Positions 10,901 to 19,656 of a DNA stretch of 64,000 nucleotides are shown piece by piece. The first letter of the stretch is position 1. Each line of letters begins with the position of its first letter. Under the pieces are notes generated by a model. It ran no database searches, was not told where the DNA came from, and worked only from the letters and a program-made list of their open reading frames with translations. Both the position numbers and the translations under genes were made by a program. Source of the DNA: Paludibacteraceae bacterium (GTDB taxonomy: Bacteria > Bacteroidota > Bacteroidia > Bacteroidales > Paludibacteraceae); assembly GCA_024401435.1 (NCBI GenBank), contig JAKSLB010000014.1:1-64000 (forward strand). The letters are read 5' to 3'.

Positions 10901-11667
10901 CTGAAAATCCTAACATCTATATGGATGAAAACAATCTTCGCATGACATCTACATTAAGATATATGTTCGTTCGTTTGTCTGATGCAATGATGAATGAGAT
11001 TCATAAGGCTGAAATAACAGAACAATACTGTACAGCTTTAAGATGGGCTCTCTCATTAAATAACACGGTTCCTGATGATAAGCGAAATATGAGTGCATAT
11101 CGTACGCTTTCTCGCATGTATTATGATAATGAAAGAATTACAAATCCTAATGCTTATTCAGATTCTATGTTGATTGCCAATGCTCCTGCGATTGCAGTTG
11201 AAATGTTAGGATGCCCTATAACTACTCCTAAAAATGAGATGATGCAAATGTTGGAGAATTATGGTAAATCATTTACTCAGGATGTAATTGATTCTATTAA
11301 GGCTGCCAATAAGACTAAGATTATTGCAGCTCTTGATTACTGCGACAAAGTAATGCCAGTTCCTCAAATTCCATATACAACAGGCAACATTATGATGGCT
11401 CGTACTTATCTTGAATTGGGTGAGACCGAGAAGGCTGTAAAGATTATGGATGCGATGAAAGAGAATGCAGTTCAATATCTAGAATGGATTGCTGATATGA
11501 AACCTGTCAATCAAAAGGCTTCTATGGATGAATTCTCTGAGAAATTCTCCATCTTCGCTGAAATTCTTCAATTAAATCAACACGCAAGAGGCTTGAAAGA
11601 AGAAGATTTGAAAGACGATCTTGAAGCATATTCTAGGTATATGAAAATTTACCAAAAAAATAATTAA
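7993..11667 (+). CDS. DUF2723 membrane protein (predicted GT-C glycosyltransferase)
   Basis: The 1224-residue protein belongs to the DUF2723 family, large multi-pass inner-membrane proteins of Bacteroidetes with a GT-C/O-mannosyltransferase-like fold. The hallmark N-terminal block is present: first membrane helix, then TASFWDCGEFISTADKLEVG and HPPGAPFF at about residues 30-55. Many further hydrophobic helices fill residues 10-440 and 595-720. One cytosolic loop (about 285-325) is rich in K, S and A. Soluble segments with a TPR-like, helical C-terminus (about 1000-1224) follow. It probably acts on lipid-linked sugars for protein or surface glycosylation; the substrate is unknown. It heads a tight cluster, with the deacetylase 8 bp downstream. 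Confidence 0.88.
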   Translation: MKRFKFLNNVVGWVVFVIAAITYLLTIEPTASFWDCGEFISTADKLEVGHPPGAPFFMLTARFFTLFASDQAHVAMMVNSFSAICSAFVILFLFWTITHLARKIIVNDESNFTLGNTIAILGAGAVGALAYTFSDTFWFSAVEGEVYAYSSLFTAVGFWAILKWEDVADTPYANRWLVFIAYWMGLSIGVHLLNLLTIPVVVLVYYYKKYDATTKGTILALLFSCFILGIVLYGIIPGFVQVAGWFELFFVNTLGFSFNVGTIIYAILLIACLVWGIVITLPKESVVASEPVSTNVAVKGSKGSAKKSDTANKGAQKVDDNATMKIIAFLAAVLLLGIPFFGGRVSPIVGILLLVIIGLIAFKKKNLLNSAVLNTILLCCMVILLGYSTYATVIIRSAANTPMDQNSPDDVFALKSYLNREQYGDTPLLYGESYASELKRVKEGRGWVVDIEEGEGIYAKKVKESPTEKDSYEEYDHKKKYKYEPCMFFPRMYSKQPQHVQAYKQWGGIDKERAVHCNIMGEDKILHVPTFGQNLTYFFRYQVGWMYFRYFMWNFSGRQNDIQGHGGAVHGNWITGINAIDKMMLGDQEAMPDELKNNKGHNTYYLLPFLLGLLGIAYQLLYKDKKGKQSFWITLTLFFMTGLAIVLYLNQTPYQPRERDYAYAGSFYAYCIWIGFGVLFLFDILKKYLNAKIAAPIVTLIGLCIPTLMAAQNWDDHDRSKRYTCRDFGQNYLLSLQPNSVIFTNGDNDTFPLWYNQEVEGVGTDSRVANLSYLQMGWYVDQMKRQAYESDPLPLSLESKDYMNGRLDIAYLFNSIPEINAELALDIAKDPKKYAKFNPYGDQSMNFIPSKCFVLDVDKNDVLKSGAVAAKDIEKVPSQIRLNLSSKNYMGKHEVMILDLLQNNKWQRPLYFAVTVGGDSYMGLQRYLSLEGMAYRILPLPGGVLSKGETVNIERTYDNLMNKFKWGGIAENPNIYMDENNLRMTSTLRYMFVRLSDAMMNEIHKAEITEQYCTALRWALSLNNTVPDDKRNMSAYRTLSRMYYDNERITNPNAYSDSMLIANAPAIAVEMLGCPITTPKNEMMQMLENYGKSFTQDVIDSIKAANKTKIIAALDYCDKVMPVPQIPYTTGNIMMARTYLELGETEKAVKIMDAMKENAVQYLEWIADMKPVNQKASMDEFSEKFSIFAEILQLNQHARGLKEEDLKDDLEAYSRYMKIYQKNN

Positions 11668-11675
11668 GATTTGTA

Positions 11676-12305
11676 ATGTTAATTGAACAGGTGCCAACTG
11701 TCTTTCGGAAATTATTCCCGAAGACAGTTTGGCGACTTCAAAAACCAGAGAAAACTGTTTATTTAACGTTTGACGACGGACCCATACCAGAAGAGACACC
11801 CTTTGTTTTAGATCTCTTACGCCAACATAATATTAAGGCAACTTTTTTTTGCGTTGGTGAGAATGTGAAAAAACATCCGGAAATCTTTCAAATGGTATTG
11901 AATGAAGGTCATAAGGTCGGAAATCACACATATAACCATTTAGCTGGATTGACCAATTTTTCAAAAAAATATATTGAAAATGTCGGTAAGGCTGATGAGT
12001 ATATTCATAGTAAACTATTCCGTCCTCCTCATGGGACCTTCCGATACGAACAATTTGTTTTTCTTCGGCGAAATTATACAATTGTTTTTTGGGATGTTGT
12101 TACGCGTGATTACAATTGTAAGTTATCTGGTGACGATGTGTTGAATATCGTTAAAAAATATACTAGAAACGGTTCTATTATCGTTTTTCACGATTCCTTA
12201 AAGGCCTCAAAAAATATGAGATATGCACTTCCTCGTGCTATTGAGTATTTAAAATCCGAAGGCTATAAGTTTGATGTCTTGTCTGACGAGACTATTAATG
12301 GATAA
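11676..12305 (+). CDS. Polysaccharide deacetylase (NodB homology domain)
   Basis: This 209-residue protein consists almost entirely of a carbohydrate esterase 4 domain. All main motifs are visible: TFDDGP (motif 1, catalytic base and metal Asp), a metal-binding block in GNHTYNH (motif 2), RPPHGTFR (motif 3) and IIVFHDS near the end (motif 5). The family removes N- or O-acetyl groups from peptidoglycan, chitin-like or exopolysaccharide chains using a divalent metal. There is no clear signal peptide, so it may be cytoplasmic or membrane-associated. It sits 8 bp after the DUF2723 gene and 14 bp before purD, indicating cotranscription. Its partner may be a surface glycan made with DUF2723, but this is inference. 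Confidence 0.9.
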   Translation: MLIEQVPTVFRKLFPKTVWRLQKPEKTVYLTFDDGPIPEETPFVLDLLRQHNIKATFFCVGENVKKHPEIFQMVLNEGHKVGNHTYNHLAGLTNFSKKYIENVGKADEYIHSKLFRPPHGTFRYEQFVFLRRNYTIVFWDVVTRDYNCKLSGDDVLNIVKKYTRNGSIIVFHDSLKASKNMRYALPRAIEYLKSEGYKFDVLSDETING

Positions 12306-12319
12306 ATTAAAATTTTAAT

Positions 12320-13591
12320 ATGAATATTTTATTATTAGGTTCTGGTGGTCGTGAACATGCCTTGGCATGGAAAATGGCTCAAAGTAATTTAGTTGATAAG
12401 TTATACATTGCTCCAGGTAATGGTGGTACGATGACTGTCGGTGAGAATGTCGCTATATCTGCGACTGACTTTCCTGCTATCAAAAAGTTCGTTTTGGAAA
12501 AGAATGTTAACATGGTAGTGGTAGGTCCCGAAGATCCATTGGTTAAAGGTGTATACGACTTTTTCGTTTCTGATTCAGAACTTAAAAACATACCTGTGAT
12601 AGGTCCTTCGAAAGAGGGTGCTCAATTGGAAGGTAGCAAGGATTTTGCCAAAGCATTTATGATGCGTCATAATATTCCTACTGCACGTTACAAAAGTTTC
12701 ACATCTGCAACATTAGCTGAAGGTTGTAAGTTTTTAGAAGAATTGGAAGCACCTTACGTTCTTAAAGCAGATGGATTAGCTGCTGGTAAAGGTGTGTTGA
12801 TTATCAACGATCTTTCAGAAGCAAAAGAAGAACTAAAGAATATGCTAGATGGTAAATTCGGTAATGCAAGTTCTACAGTTGTTATCGAAGAGTTCCTTTC
12901 TGGTATTGAGTGCTCTGTCTTTGTTTTGACGGATGGAAAGGATTATAAGATTCTTCCTGTTGCAAAGGATTATAAACGTGTTGGAGAGGGTGATACTGGT
13001 TTAAATACCGGAGGAATGGGTTCTGTCTCTCCAGTTCCTTTTGCAGATAAGACCTTTATGAAAAAGGTGGAAGAACGTATTGTGATTCCTACCATCGAAG
13101 GATTGAAAAAAGAGAAAATTTGTTACAAAGGTTTTATATTCCTTGGATTGATTAATGTTAAAAATGAACCAATGGTAATTGAATACAACGTTCGTATGGG
13201 AGACCCAGAAACAGAAGTTGTTATGCTTCGTATTCAATCAGATTTGGTTGATCTCTTTGAAGGTGTTGCGACAGGCACTTTGGGAAGCAAAACATTAATT
13301 GAAGATGAACGTGCTGCTGTAACTGTCATGATGGTTTCTGGTGGTTATCCAGAAGCTTATGAAAAAGGAAAAGAGATCACAGGATTAGAGAACGTTAAAG
13401 ATAGCATTGTTTTCCACGCTGGTACACAAATGAAAGATGGTAAGTTGGTAACAAGTGGCGGACGTGTTCTTTCTGTTAGTTCTTATGGAAAAGATAAAGA
13501 AGCAGCTTTGGCACAATCATTCCAAAATGTTCAGAAGATTAATTTCGACAAGAAATATTTTAGAAGTGATATAGGACGTGATTTAAAATAA
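12320..13591 (+). CDS. purD: Phosphoribosylamine-glycine ligase (GARS)
   Basis: PurD joins 5-phosphoribosylamine and glycine with ATP to give GAR in purine synthesis, in the cytoplasm. The 423 residues match the usual bacterial length. Visible motifs are the N-terminal [16 protein letters not shown], the ATP-grasp segment [22 protein letters not shown] and the metal-binding [12 protein letters not shown]. The C-terminal GARS domain carries [14 protein letters not shown]. All key motifs are intact. It lies in the middle of a six-gene same-strand cluster with 8 to 15 bp gaps, so it is probably read from the promoter at 7905-7934. Confidence 0.97.
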   Translation: MNILLLGSGGREHALAWKMAQSNLVDKLYIAPGNGGTMTVGENVAISATDFPAIKKFVLEKNVNMVVVGPEDPLVKGVYDFFVSDSELKNIPVIGPSKEGAQLEGSKDFAKAFMMRHNIPTARYKSFTSATLAEGCKFLEELEAPYVLKADGLAAGKGVLIINDLSEAKEELKNMLDGKFGNASSTVVIEEFLSGIECSVFVLTDGKDYKILPVAKDYKRVGEGDTGLNTGGMGSVSPVPFADKTFMKKVEERIVIPTIEGLKKEKICYKGFIFLGLINVKNEPMVIEYNVRMGDPETEVVMLRIQSDLVDLFEGVATGTLGSKTLIEDERAAVTVMMVSGGYPEAYEKGKEITGLENVKDSIVFHAGTQMKDGKLVTSGGRVLSVSSYGKDKEAALAQSFQNVQKINFDKKYFRSDIGRDLK

Positions 13592-13598
13592 CATCAAA

Positions 13599-14612
13599 AT
13601 GCAATACCGCGATTATACAGATATGATTCATCCCAAGGCATCTAACCTTGTGTTATGCTTTGCTATCATTCTGTTGTTGTGGATAGGCATTATTCCTGAT
13701 GATTCTATTATACCAGTGGAGAGTATCATTATTGGGAACTCTCCATTGGCTTCTTTTTTATCCCAATCATTTGACTTTTTTTCTGCGCCTTTTATTGCGT
13801 TGTCGATTGCCTTTTTAGCCCTTATATCCTATTTGATGGTTTGGATTAATGAAGACTTTTCATTTATATCCATACGTACCATCTTACCTGCTTTTTTCTT
13901 TTTGATCATCTCTTCATTGATGATACGTCCTCACGCATTTTCTATCTCTTTTCTTATCATTTTCCTGTTTTTTATGATTGTTTATTCCTGTTTCCGTTTG
14001 TATGAATCACCATCTTCTTCAGCATCGGTGGCATTATTCAATAGCGGATTATTATTGGGACTGATAACACTTTTTTCATTATCGTGTTTCTCATTCATTA
14101 TCATATTATTCATCTATTACTACAATATTAAAGCTCTATCCTTCCGTTCGTTTCTTGCATTCGTAATGGGATTAATATTGCCATATTTGTATTGTCTTGG
14201 AATATTTTATTTGACAGATAATATATTCTATTTCAGCAACTATTTTACGAATTGGACAATTAGAGGCGGATCATTTATTTGGTCACAGATGAGTCTTCCT
14301 ATGTTGATATATTTAGGTATATTAGTCTTGATGACGCTCTTTTCTTTAGTAAAAGTTGTTGTTTTTAATACCCACCAAACAATAAAAAATCGTCAAGAAA
14401 CAATGTTTTTAGTACATTGCTTTCTTATCAGTTCTATCTTAGTAATTTTAAGTCCGAGTGATGTCGGTTTATTATTACCATTAACATTTTTCTTTGGCTC
14501 TTTCTTATTGGGTCAAGCATTCTCTTCAGAATATAATTTACTGATAAAGATTATGATGGGAGTATTCCTTCTTTCATCTGTCTTGTTTTTGATCTTCCCC
14601 AATATAAATTAG
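13599..14612 (+). CDS. Hypothetical multi-pass membrane protein
   Basis: The 337 residues are almost wholly hydrophobic, with roughly nine or ten predicted membrane helices spread from residue 20 to the end. Loops are short. The N-terminus (MQYRDYTDMIHPKASN) is polar and presumably cytoplasmic. No catalytic signature is visible, though proteins of this kind commonly sit beside purD or ung in Bacteroidetes. It begins 8 bp after purD and ends 4 bp before the yqaA-like gene. The function is unknown; a transport or envelope role is a guess from topology. Confidence 0.75.
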   Translation: MQYRDYTDMIHPKASNLVLCFAIILLLWIGIIPDDSIIPVESIIIGNSPLASFLSQSFDFFSAPFIALSIAFLALISYLMVWINEDFSFISIRTILPAFFFLIISSLMIRPHAFSISFLIIFLFFMIVYSCFRLYESPSSSASVALFNSGLLLGLITLFSLSCFSFIIILFIYYYNIKALSFRSFLAFVMGLILPYLYCLGIFYLTDNIFYFSNYFTNWTIRGGSFIWSQMSLPMLIYLGILVLMTLFSLVKVVVFNTHQTIKNRQETMFLVHCFLISSILVILSPSDVGLLLPLTFFFGSFLLGQAFSSEYNLLIKIMMGVFLLSSVLFLIFPNIN

Positions 14613-14615
14613 CTC

Positions 14616-15059
14616 ATGATTGATTTCCTTATTCAATACGGCTATTGGGGCTTTTTTGTTGCATCTTTTCTATCAGCGACAGTTTTACCGTTTCCTTCTG
14701 AAGTTGTTTTATTCGCCTTATTGCATATGGGTGCCTCTCCATGGTTATGTGTACTTTTTGGAACGGTTGGTAATACATTGGGAGGTTTAACCTGCTATTG
14801 GATTGGAAGTAAGGGAAAGATAGAGTGGATGGAAAAATATTTAGGAATATCGAAAGAAAAGGTGGATTCCGTTCATGGATGGGTATCCAAAAAGGGAGCG
14901 CCTATGGCTTTTTTCTCTTTTTTACCTTTTATTGGAGATGTTATAAACGTAGCATTAGGTTTTCTACAGTCAAATCTTAAACGGGTTACATTTTATATGG
15001 CTTTAGGAAAGTTTGCCCGTTATTTCTTTATAATGGTTATTAAACCAATATTGTTGTAA
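14616..15059 (+). CDS. YqaA-family (DedA-like) membrane protein
   Basis: The 147-residue protein resembles YqaA, a short relative of the DedA/SNARE-associated (VTT) family thought to move lipids across the inner membrane. The N-terminal segment IQYGYWGFFVASFLSATVLP followed by FPSEVVLFALL is typical of the family. The central GNTLGGLTCYWIGSKG and the later PFIGDVINVALGF match the re-entrant loop and second half. About four hydrophobic segments are present. It starts 4 bp after the previous gene and ends 13 bp before ung. Confidence 0.82.
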   Translation: MIDFLIQYGYWGFFVASFLSATVLPFPSEVVLFALLHMGASPWLCVLFGTVGNTLGGLTCYWIGSKGKIEWMEKYLGISKEKVDSVHGWVSKKGAPMAFFSFLPFIGDVINVALGFLQSNLKRVTFYMALGKFARYFFIMVIKPILL

Positions 15060-15071
15060 TTATTTAATCAT

Positions 15072-15734
15072 ATGAATGTAAGAATAGAAAACTCTTGGCA
15101 TGAGTTGTTAAACGATGAGTTTGAAAAACCTTATTTTTCTATTTTGACTGATTTTGTCAGAAAAGAATATCAGACTAAAACAGTTTTTCCTCCTGCAAAA
15201 CTGATTTTTAATGCATTTGACTTATGTCCGTTTGATAATGTCAAAGTTGTGATTATAGGTCAAGATCCCTATCATGGATATGGACAAGCCCATGGACTTT
15301 GTTTCTCGGTAAATGATGGCGTGCAATTCCCACCATCACTAGTTAATATTTTCAAAGAGATAGAAAGAGATCTTCAAATTCCCTTCCCTCAAAGTGGTAA
15401 CCTTGAACGTTGGGCAAAACAGGGCGTTTTCCTTTTGAACGCTACATTAACAGTCCTTTCTGGCAATCCTGGTTCACATCAAAACAAAGGTTGGGAAGAA
15501 TTCACAGACAGAGTGATTAAAGAAATATCTGACAAAAAAGAACATGTGGTCTTTATGTTATGGGGTTCTTATGCTCAGAAAAAAGGGGCTGTCATTGATA
15601 CAAAAAAACATTTGGTGTTGAAAGCGGTTCATCCATCACCACTTTCTGCCTATAGAGGTTTTATTGGATGTGGTCATTTTGGTAAGGCAAATGAGTATTT
15701 ACAGCAAAAAGGATTAACGCCAATTCAATGGTAA
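15072..15734 (+). CDS. ung: Uracil-DNA glycosylase, family 1
   Basis: Ung removes uracil from DNA to start base-excision repair. At 220 residues it has the normal length. The water-activating loop [13 protein letters not shown] holds the catalytic Asp, the uracil pocket appears as LLNATLTV, and the DNA-intercalation loop as [17 protein letters not shown] with the catalytic His. All family 1 residues are intact. It is the last gene of the cluster that begins with DUF2723. The nearly 1 kb beyond it has no protein gene. Confidence 0.97.
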   Translation: MNVRIENSWHELLNDEFEKPYFSILTDFVRKEYQTKTVFPPAKLIFNAFDLCPFDNVKVVIIGQDPYHGYGQAHGLCFSVNDGVQFPPSLVNIFKEIERDLQIPFPQSGNLERWAKQGVFLLNATLTVLSGNPGSHQNKGWEEFTDRVIKEISDKKEHVVFMLWGSYAQKKGAVIDTKKHLVLKAVHPSPLSAYRGFIGCGHFGKANEYLQQKGLTPIQW

Positions 15735-15829
15735 AATAGTGAATTTCAATAGATTACTATATTGATATAAAAAAAGTCAAAAAAAATATTTAAAAAATTT
15801 TGTTGATTAAAATATTCTTATATATTTGC

Positions 15830-15951
15830 TCTCAGAATTTATACTTATGGATTAAACATAGAATACGCGAATTAAAATAGGACAACAATTGCCAATAGTT
15901 TATTTTAGATATGATTCCTGATTGCCGCGATGGCAATCAGGAATTTTTTTG
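15830..15951 (+). ncRNA. Candidate small RNA A in the ung-korA gap
   Basis: TATATTTG (about 15821-15828), with an upstream TTG near 15801, makes a good promoter. About 85 nt downstream lies a strong terminator: ATTCCTGATTGCC...GGCAATCAGGAAT followed by TTTTTT (15914-15949). The transcript would be near 120 nt. An open frame at 15922-16104 begins inside the terminator and is not believable. I cannot assign the RNA to a known family. Confidence 0.5.
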
Positions 15952-16124
15952 ATGATATCTTTTCAAATTCAAAAAAAAGCAAGTGAATTAAGTATATATG
16001 GCGGTTATGTGAAACAAATTGGATCGCTTAAAATTCATATTATCAGCGGATTAAAGAAATTTTTTGTTTTTTTGCAAAAAAAGTTGGTGATTTACTTGGA
16101 ATAATAAATGTGTTTTATTATAAT

Positions 16125-16256
16125 TGCATCAAGGATAACCCTTAAACTTACAAATAGAATTCGAATTCAAAAAATTGTCACTGTGACAAAACCATTTAAT
16201 AAGTCCAGTCCCCCAATTACCGAGAGGCAGTTGGGGGATGCTTATTTTTAGTAGGT
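16125..16256 (+). ncRNA. Candidate small RNA B / strong hairpin terminator
   Basis: A large hairpin (AATAAG...CCCCCAA / TTGGGGG...CTTATT, about 16197-16248) ends in TTTTT, and a perfect 13-nt palindrome TGTCACTGTGACA lies upstream near 16178. A weak promoter-like TATAATTGC occurs around 16118. The terminator is clear; the promoter is doubtful. From 16257 to about 16430 I see nothing. Confidence 0.35.
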
Positions 16257-16446
16257 ATCTGTTCTAATCATAATAAACCATCGGATAGAAGCCAATTATT
16301 GCGTAATCCGTGACGCAGTTTCAAGAGGGAAGGGCAAGTTGAATGTTTGATTGGAGGTCGGTAGATCTTATTTGTAGGATATGAAATAATATGACATTCT
16401 AATGGAATAATTTGGCAATGGTGATTTACACTAAATAATATAGATT

Positions 16447-16552
16447 TGCGACAACACCATTAATTAACTATTATTTTTCTAACCTAATTATGAAATAATT
16501 AAAATTTTTAAACAAGTAAAAAAAAGGGAGAGAGACTCTTCCTTTTTTTTAT
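16447..16552 (+). ncRNA. Candidate small RNA C in the ung-korA gap
   Basis: TAGATTTG near 16441-16448 is a consensus -7 box. Roughly 100 nt later a purine-rich arm AAAAAAGGGAGAG folds onto CTCTTCCTTTTTTT (about 16518-16550), making a terminator. This is the third promoter-terminator unit in the gap. A separate korA promoter, TAAATTTG, lies near 16675-16683. Confidence 0.4.
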
Positions 16553-16724
16553 AAGTGTATTGCATTATTGTATAGTTTGTGAATAATTATACGAAATAAT
16601 GAATGAGAATTCAATCATATACAAAATGTATTGAAAATAAATACAATCATTTTGGCTGATAAAGCATAATTTTTTTAAATTTGCACATTCATAATATAAA
16701 TTTAAAATAAGACCAGTATTAGTT

Positions 16725-18560
16725 ATGGCTAAAGTTGAAGATTTGGACCAAGTAGTGGTTCGTTTTTCTGGCGATTCCGGAGATGGAATGCAATTAGCTG
16801 GAAATATTTTCTCTACGATTTCCGCTACAGTTGGTAATGACATCTGTACTTTCCCTGATTATCCGGCAGATATTCGTGCCCCACAGGGATCATTAACGGG
16901 AGTTTCTGGCTTCCAAGTTCACATCGGTGCTAATAAAGTTTTCACTCCTGGTGATAAATGTGATGTTCTTGTTGCAATGAATCCAGCAGCTTTGAAAACT
17001 CAATATAAGTTCTGTAAACCTACATCATGTATCATCATCGATACAGACTCTTTCAAAGAGGCTGATTTGAAAAAAGCCAATTTTGAGACAATGGATGCTA
17101 TTGCAGAAATGGGAATCAAGAATGATGTGATTGCAGCACCTATCACACAAATGGTAAAAGATTGTTTAGCAGATTCAGGAATGGATCCAAAGGCAGTTTT
17201 AAAATGCCGTAACATGTTTGCTCTTGGTTTGGTATGTTGGTTGTTCAACCGCGATACTAACATTGCATTCAACATGTTGAAAGAGAAATTTGCTAAGAAG
17301 CCAGGTGTTGCAGAATCGAACATCAAGGTTATCCAAGCAGGTTATGATTACGGACAAAACACACACTCTTCTGTTGAACACACATACACTGTAGAAACAA
17401 AATGTGCAAAGAAGGGTATCTATATGGATATCAATGGTAATAAAGCCACTTCTTACGGTCTCATAGCTGCAGCAGAGAAAGCTGGTTTGAAACTTTATTT
17501 AGGTTCATATCCTATTACTCCTGCAACAGATGTTCTTCACGAACTTTCTAAACATAAGTCATTAGGTGTTACAACTGTTCAATGTGAAGATGAAATCGCT
17601 GGTTGTGCTTCAGCCGTTGGTGCATCATTCGCTGGTGCATTAGCTTGTACTTCTACCTCAGGTCCTGGTATCTGTTTGAAGTCAGAGGCAATGAACTTAG
17701 CAGTTATCATGGAGTTGCCATTGGTTGTTTTGGATGTACAACGTGGTGGTCCTGCTACGGGTCTTCCTACGAAATCTGAGCAAACAGACCTTCTACAATG
17801 TTTATTCGGTCGTAATGGTGAATCTCCAATGCCAGTAATTGCTGCTACATCACCAACAGACTGTTTTGATGCTGCATATATGGCATGTAAAATTGCCTTG
17901 GAGCATATGACACCAGTTGTTTTGATGACTGATGCATACGTAGCAAATGGTTCTGGTGCATTCAAGTTACCTAACTTGGCAGAGTATCCTGCTATCAATC
18001 CTCCATACGTACCTGAAGAAATGAAGGGTACATGGACTCCATACATGCGTAATGCTGCAGGTTCTCGTTACTGGGCTGTTCCTGGTCGTGAAGGATTCCA
18101 ACACATTCTTGGTGGTTTGGAAAAAGATAACGCAACAGGTGCTATCTCTACAAATCCTGAAAACCACAACTTGATGACTCATCTTCGTCAGGAGAAAATC
18201 GATAAGATTGAAGTTCCTGATGTAGTAGTAGAAGGTGATGAGAAAGACGCTGAGTTGTTAATCGTTGGCTTCGGTGGAACCTATGGACATTTACACGCTG
18301 CTATGGATGAGATGAGAGCTGCTGGTAAAAAAGTGGCATTAGCTCATTTCAAATACATCAACCCACTTCCAAAGAATACAGCTTCTGTTATGAAGAAGTA
18401 TAAAAAAGTGGTTGTTGCAGAACAAAATATGGGTCAATTCGCTGGATGGTTACGCATGAAAGTGGATGGTTTTGCTCCTTACCAATTTAACGAAGTAAAA
18501 GGTCAACCATTCATGGTTGCTGACCTAGTAAAAGCTTTCAACGACATATACAATAAATAA
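16725..18560 (+). CDS. korA: 2-oxoglutarate:ferredoxin oxidoreductase, fused gamma-alpha subunit
   Basis: KorA with KorB decarboxylates a 2-oxoacid, most likely 2-oxoglutarate, to the acyl-CoA while reducing ferredoxin. In this 611-residue form the gamma domain (about residues 8-190, RFSGDSGDGMQLAGNIFS) is fused to the alpha pyrimidine-binding domain (about 215-600, with GSYPITPATDVLHELSKH, EDEIAGCASAVGASFAGA and TSTSGPGICLKSEAMNLA). This fused layout is normal for Bacteroidetes. The korB start is 17 bp away and the two form an operon. Substrate choice cannot be proved from sequence alone; other branched 2-oxoacids are possible. Confidence 0.93.
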   Translation: MAKVEDLDQVVVRFSGDSGDGMQLAGNIFSTISATVGNDICTFPDYPADIRAPQGSLTGVSGFQVHIGANKVFTPGDKCDVLVAMNPAALKTQYKFCKPTSCIIIDTDSFKEADLKKANFETMDAIAEMGIKNDVIAAPITQMVKDCLADSGMDPKAVLKCRNMFALGLVCWLFNRDTNIAFNMLKEKFAKKPGVAESNIKVIQAGYDYGQNTHSSVEHTYTVETKCAKKGIYMDINGNKATSYGLIAAAEKAGLKLYLGSYPITPATDVLHELSKHKSLGVTTVQCEDEIAGCASAVGASFAGALACTSTSGPGICLKSEAMNLAVIMELPLVVLDVQRGGPATGLPTKSEQTDLLQCLFGRNGESPMPVIAATSPTDCFDAAYMACKIALEHMTPVVLMTDAYVANGSGAFKLPNLAEYPAINPPYVPEEMKGTWTPYMRNAAGSRYWAVPGREGFQHILGGLEKDNATGAISTNPENHNLMTHLRQEKIDKIEVPDVVVEGDEKDAELLIVGFGGTYGHLHAAMDEMRAAGKKVALAHFKYINPLPKNTASVMKKYKKVVVAEQNMGQFAGWLRMKVDGFAPYQFNEVKGQPFMVADLVKAFNDIYNK

Positions 18561-18577
18561 TTAAGAGTTAAGACAAA

Positions 18578-19579
18578 ATGGAATATACAGCAAAAGATTT
18601 TAAGAAAGGACAACCACGTTGGTGTCCAGGTTGTGGTGACCACTTTTTCTTGGCTTCACTACAAAAAGCAATGGCTGAAATCGGCATTGCTCCACATGAT
18701 ACAGCCGTAATCTCTGGTATCGGTTGTTCAAGCCGTTTACCTCACTATATGGCTACTTATGGTATGAATACTATCCACGGACGTGCAGCAGCTATCGCTA
18801 CTGGCGCTAAGATAGCTAATCCAAACTTAACTGTTTGGCAAATCTCAGGTGATGGTGATGGTTTGGCTATTGGTGGTAACCATTTCATTCACGCTAATCG
18901 TCGTAACATCGACCTTAATATGATTCTTTTGAATAACCGTATTTATGGTTTGACAAAAGGTCAATATTCTCCAACATCCCCTCGTGGATTTGTCAGCAAA
19001 TCATCTCCTTACGGAACAGTAGAAGATCCATTCCGTCCAGCTGAACTTTGTTTCGGTGCTCGCGGTCATTTCTTCGCTCGTGCCGTTGCGACTGATGCTC
19101 CTGGAACCGTTGAAATATTGAAGGCTGCTCAAGCACACAAAGGTGCGGCTGTATGTGAGATTCTTCAAAATTGTGTTGTGTTCAACGATGGTATCCACGA
19201 AAGTGTATATAGCGCTGAAGGACGTAAGAAGAACGCTATCTATTTGCAACATGGCAAACCAATGATCTTTGGTGAAAACAATGAATTTGGTTTGATGCAA
19301 GATGGTTTCGGTATCAAGGTTGTTAAGATTGGTGAAAACGGTATCACAGAAAAAGACCTATTGGTACACGATGCTCATTGCGAGGATAACACCCTTCAAT
19401 TAAAACTTGCTTTGATGGAAGGTCCTGATTTCCCTGTTGCATTAGGTGTAATCCGTGATGTGGATGCTCCTACATACAACGACGCTGTTGTGGAACAAAT
19501 CGAAGACGTTAAGAGCAAGAAGAAGTATCATAACTTCCAAGAACTCTTGATGACTAACGATACTTGGGAGGTGAAGTAA
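18578..19579 (+). CDS. korB: 2-oxoglutarate:ferredoxin oxidoreductase, beta subunit
   Basis: KorB carries the thiamine diphosphate and a 4Fe-4S cluster of the oxidoreductase. Cluster cysteines appear in RWCPGCGDHF near the N-terminus and in SGIGCSSRLP. The TPP/magnesium motif is GDGDGLAIGGNHFIHANRR followed by NNRIYGLTKGQ. At 333 residues the length is normal. It is followed by a strong terminator at 19608-19640, so cas1 next door must have its own promoter or rely on read-through. Confidence 0.95.
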   Translation: MEYTAKDFKKGQPRWCPGCGDHFFLASLQKAMAEIGIAPHDTAVISGIGCSSRLPHYMATYGMNTIHGRAAAIATGAKIANPNLTVWQISGDGDGLAIGGNHFIHANRRNIDLNMILLNNRIYGLTKGQYSPTSPRGFVSKSSPYGTVEDPFRPAELCFGARGHFFARAVATDAPGTVEILKAAQAHKGAAVCEILQNCVVFNDGIHESVYSAEGRKKNAIYLQHGKPMIFGENNEFGLMQDGFGIKVVKIGENGITEKDLLVHDAHCEDNTLQLKLALMEGPDFPVALGVIRDVDAPTYNDAVVEQIEDVKSKKKYHNFQELLMTNDTWEVK

Positions 19580-19607
19580 TTCACGCTTACAAGAAAACTT
19601 AAATAAC

Positions 19608-19640
19608 AGGGTAGTCCGAAATAATCGGGCTACCCTTTGT
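19608..19640 (+). terminator. korAB terminator
   Basis: GGGTAGTCCGA pairs with TCGGGCTACCC across a short AATA loop and is followed by TTTGTTGT. It separates the korAB operon from cas1. Confidence 0.75.
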
Positions 19641-19656
19641 TGTAGATACAAATACT

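Noticed and set aside
15922-16104. 60-residue open frame
   Set aside because: It begins inside a strong terminator hairpin, is low-complexity and has no promoter.
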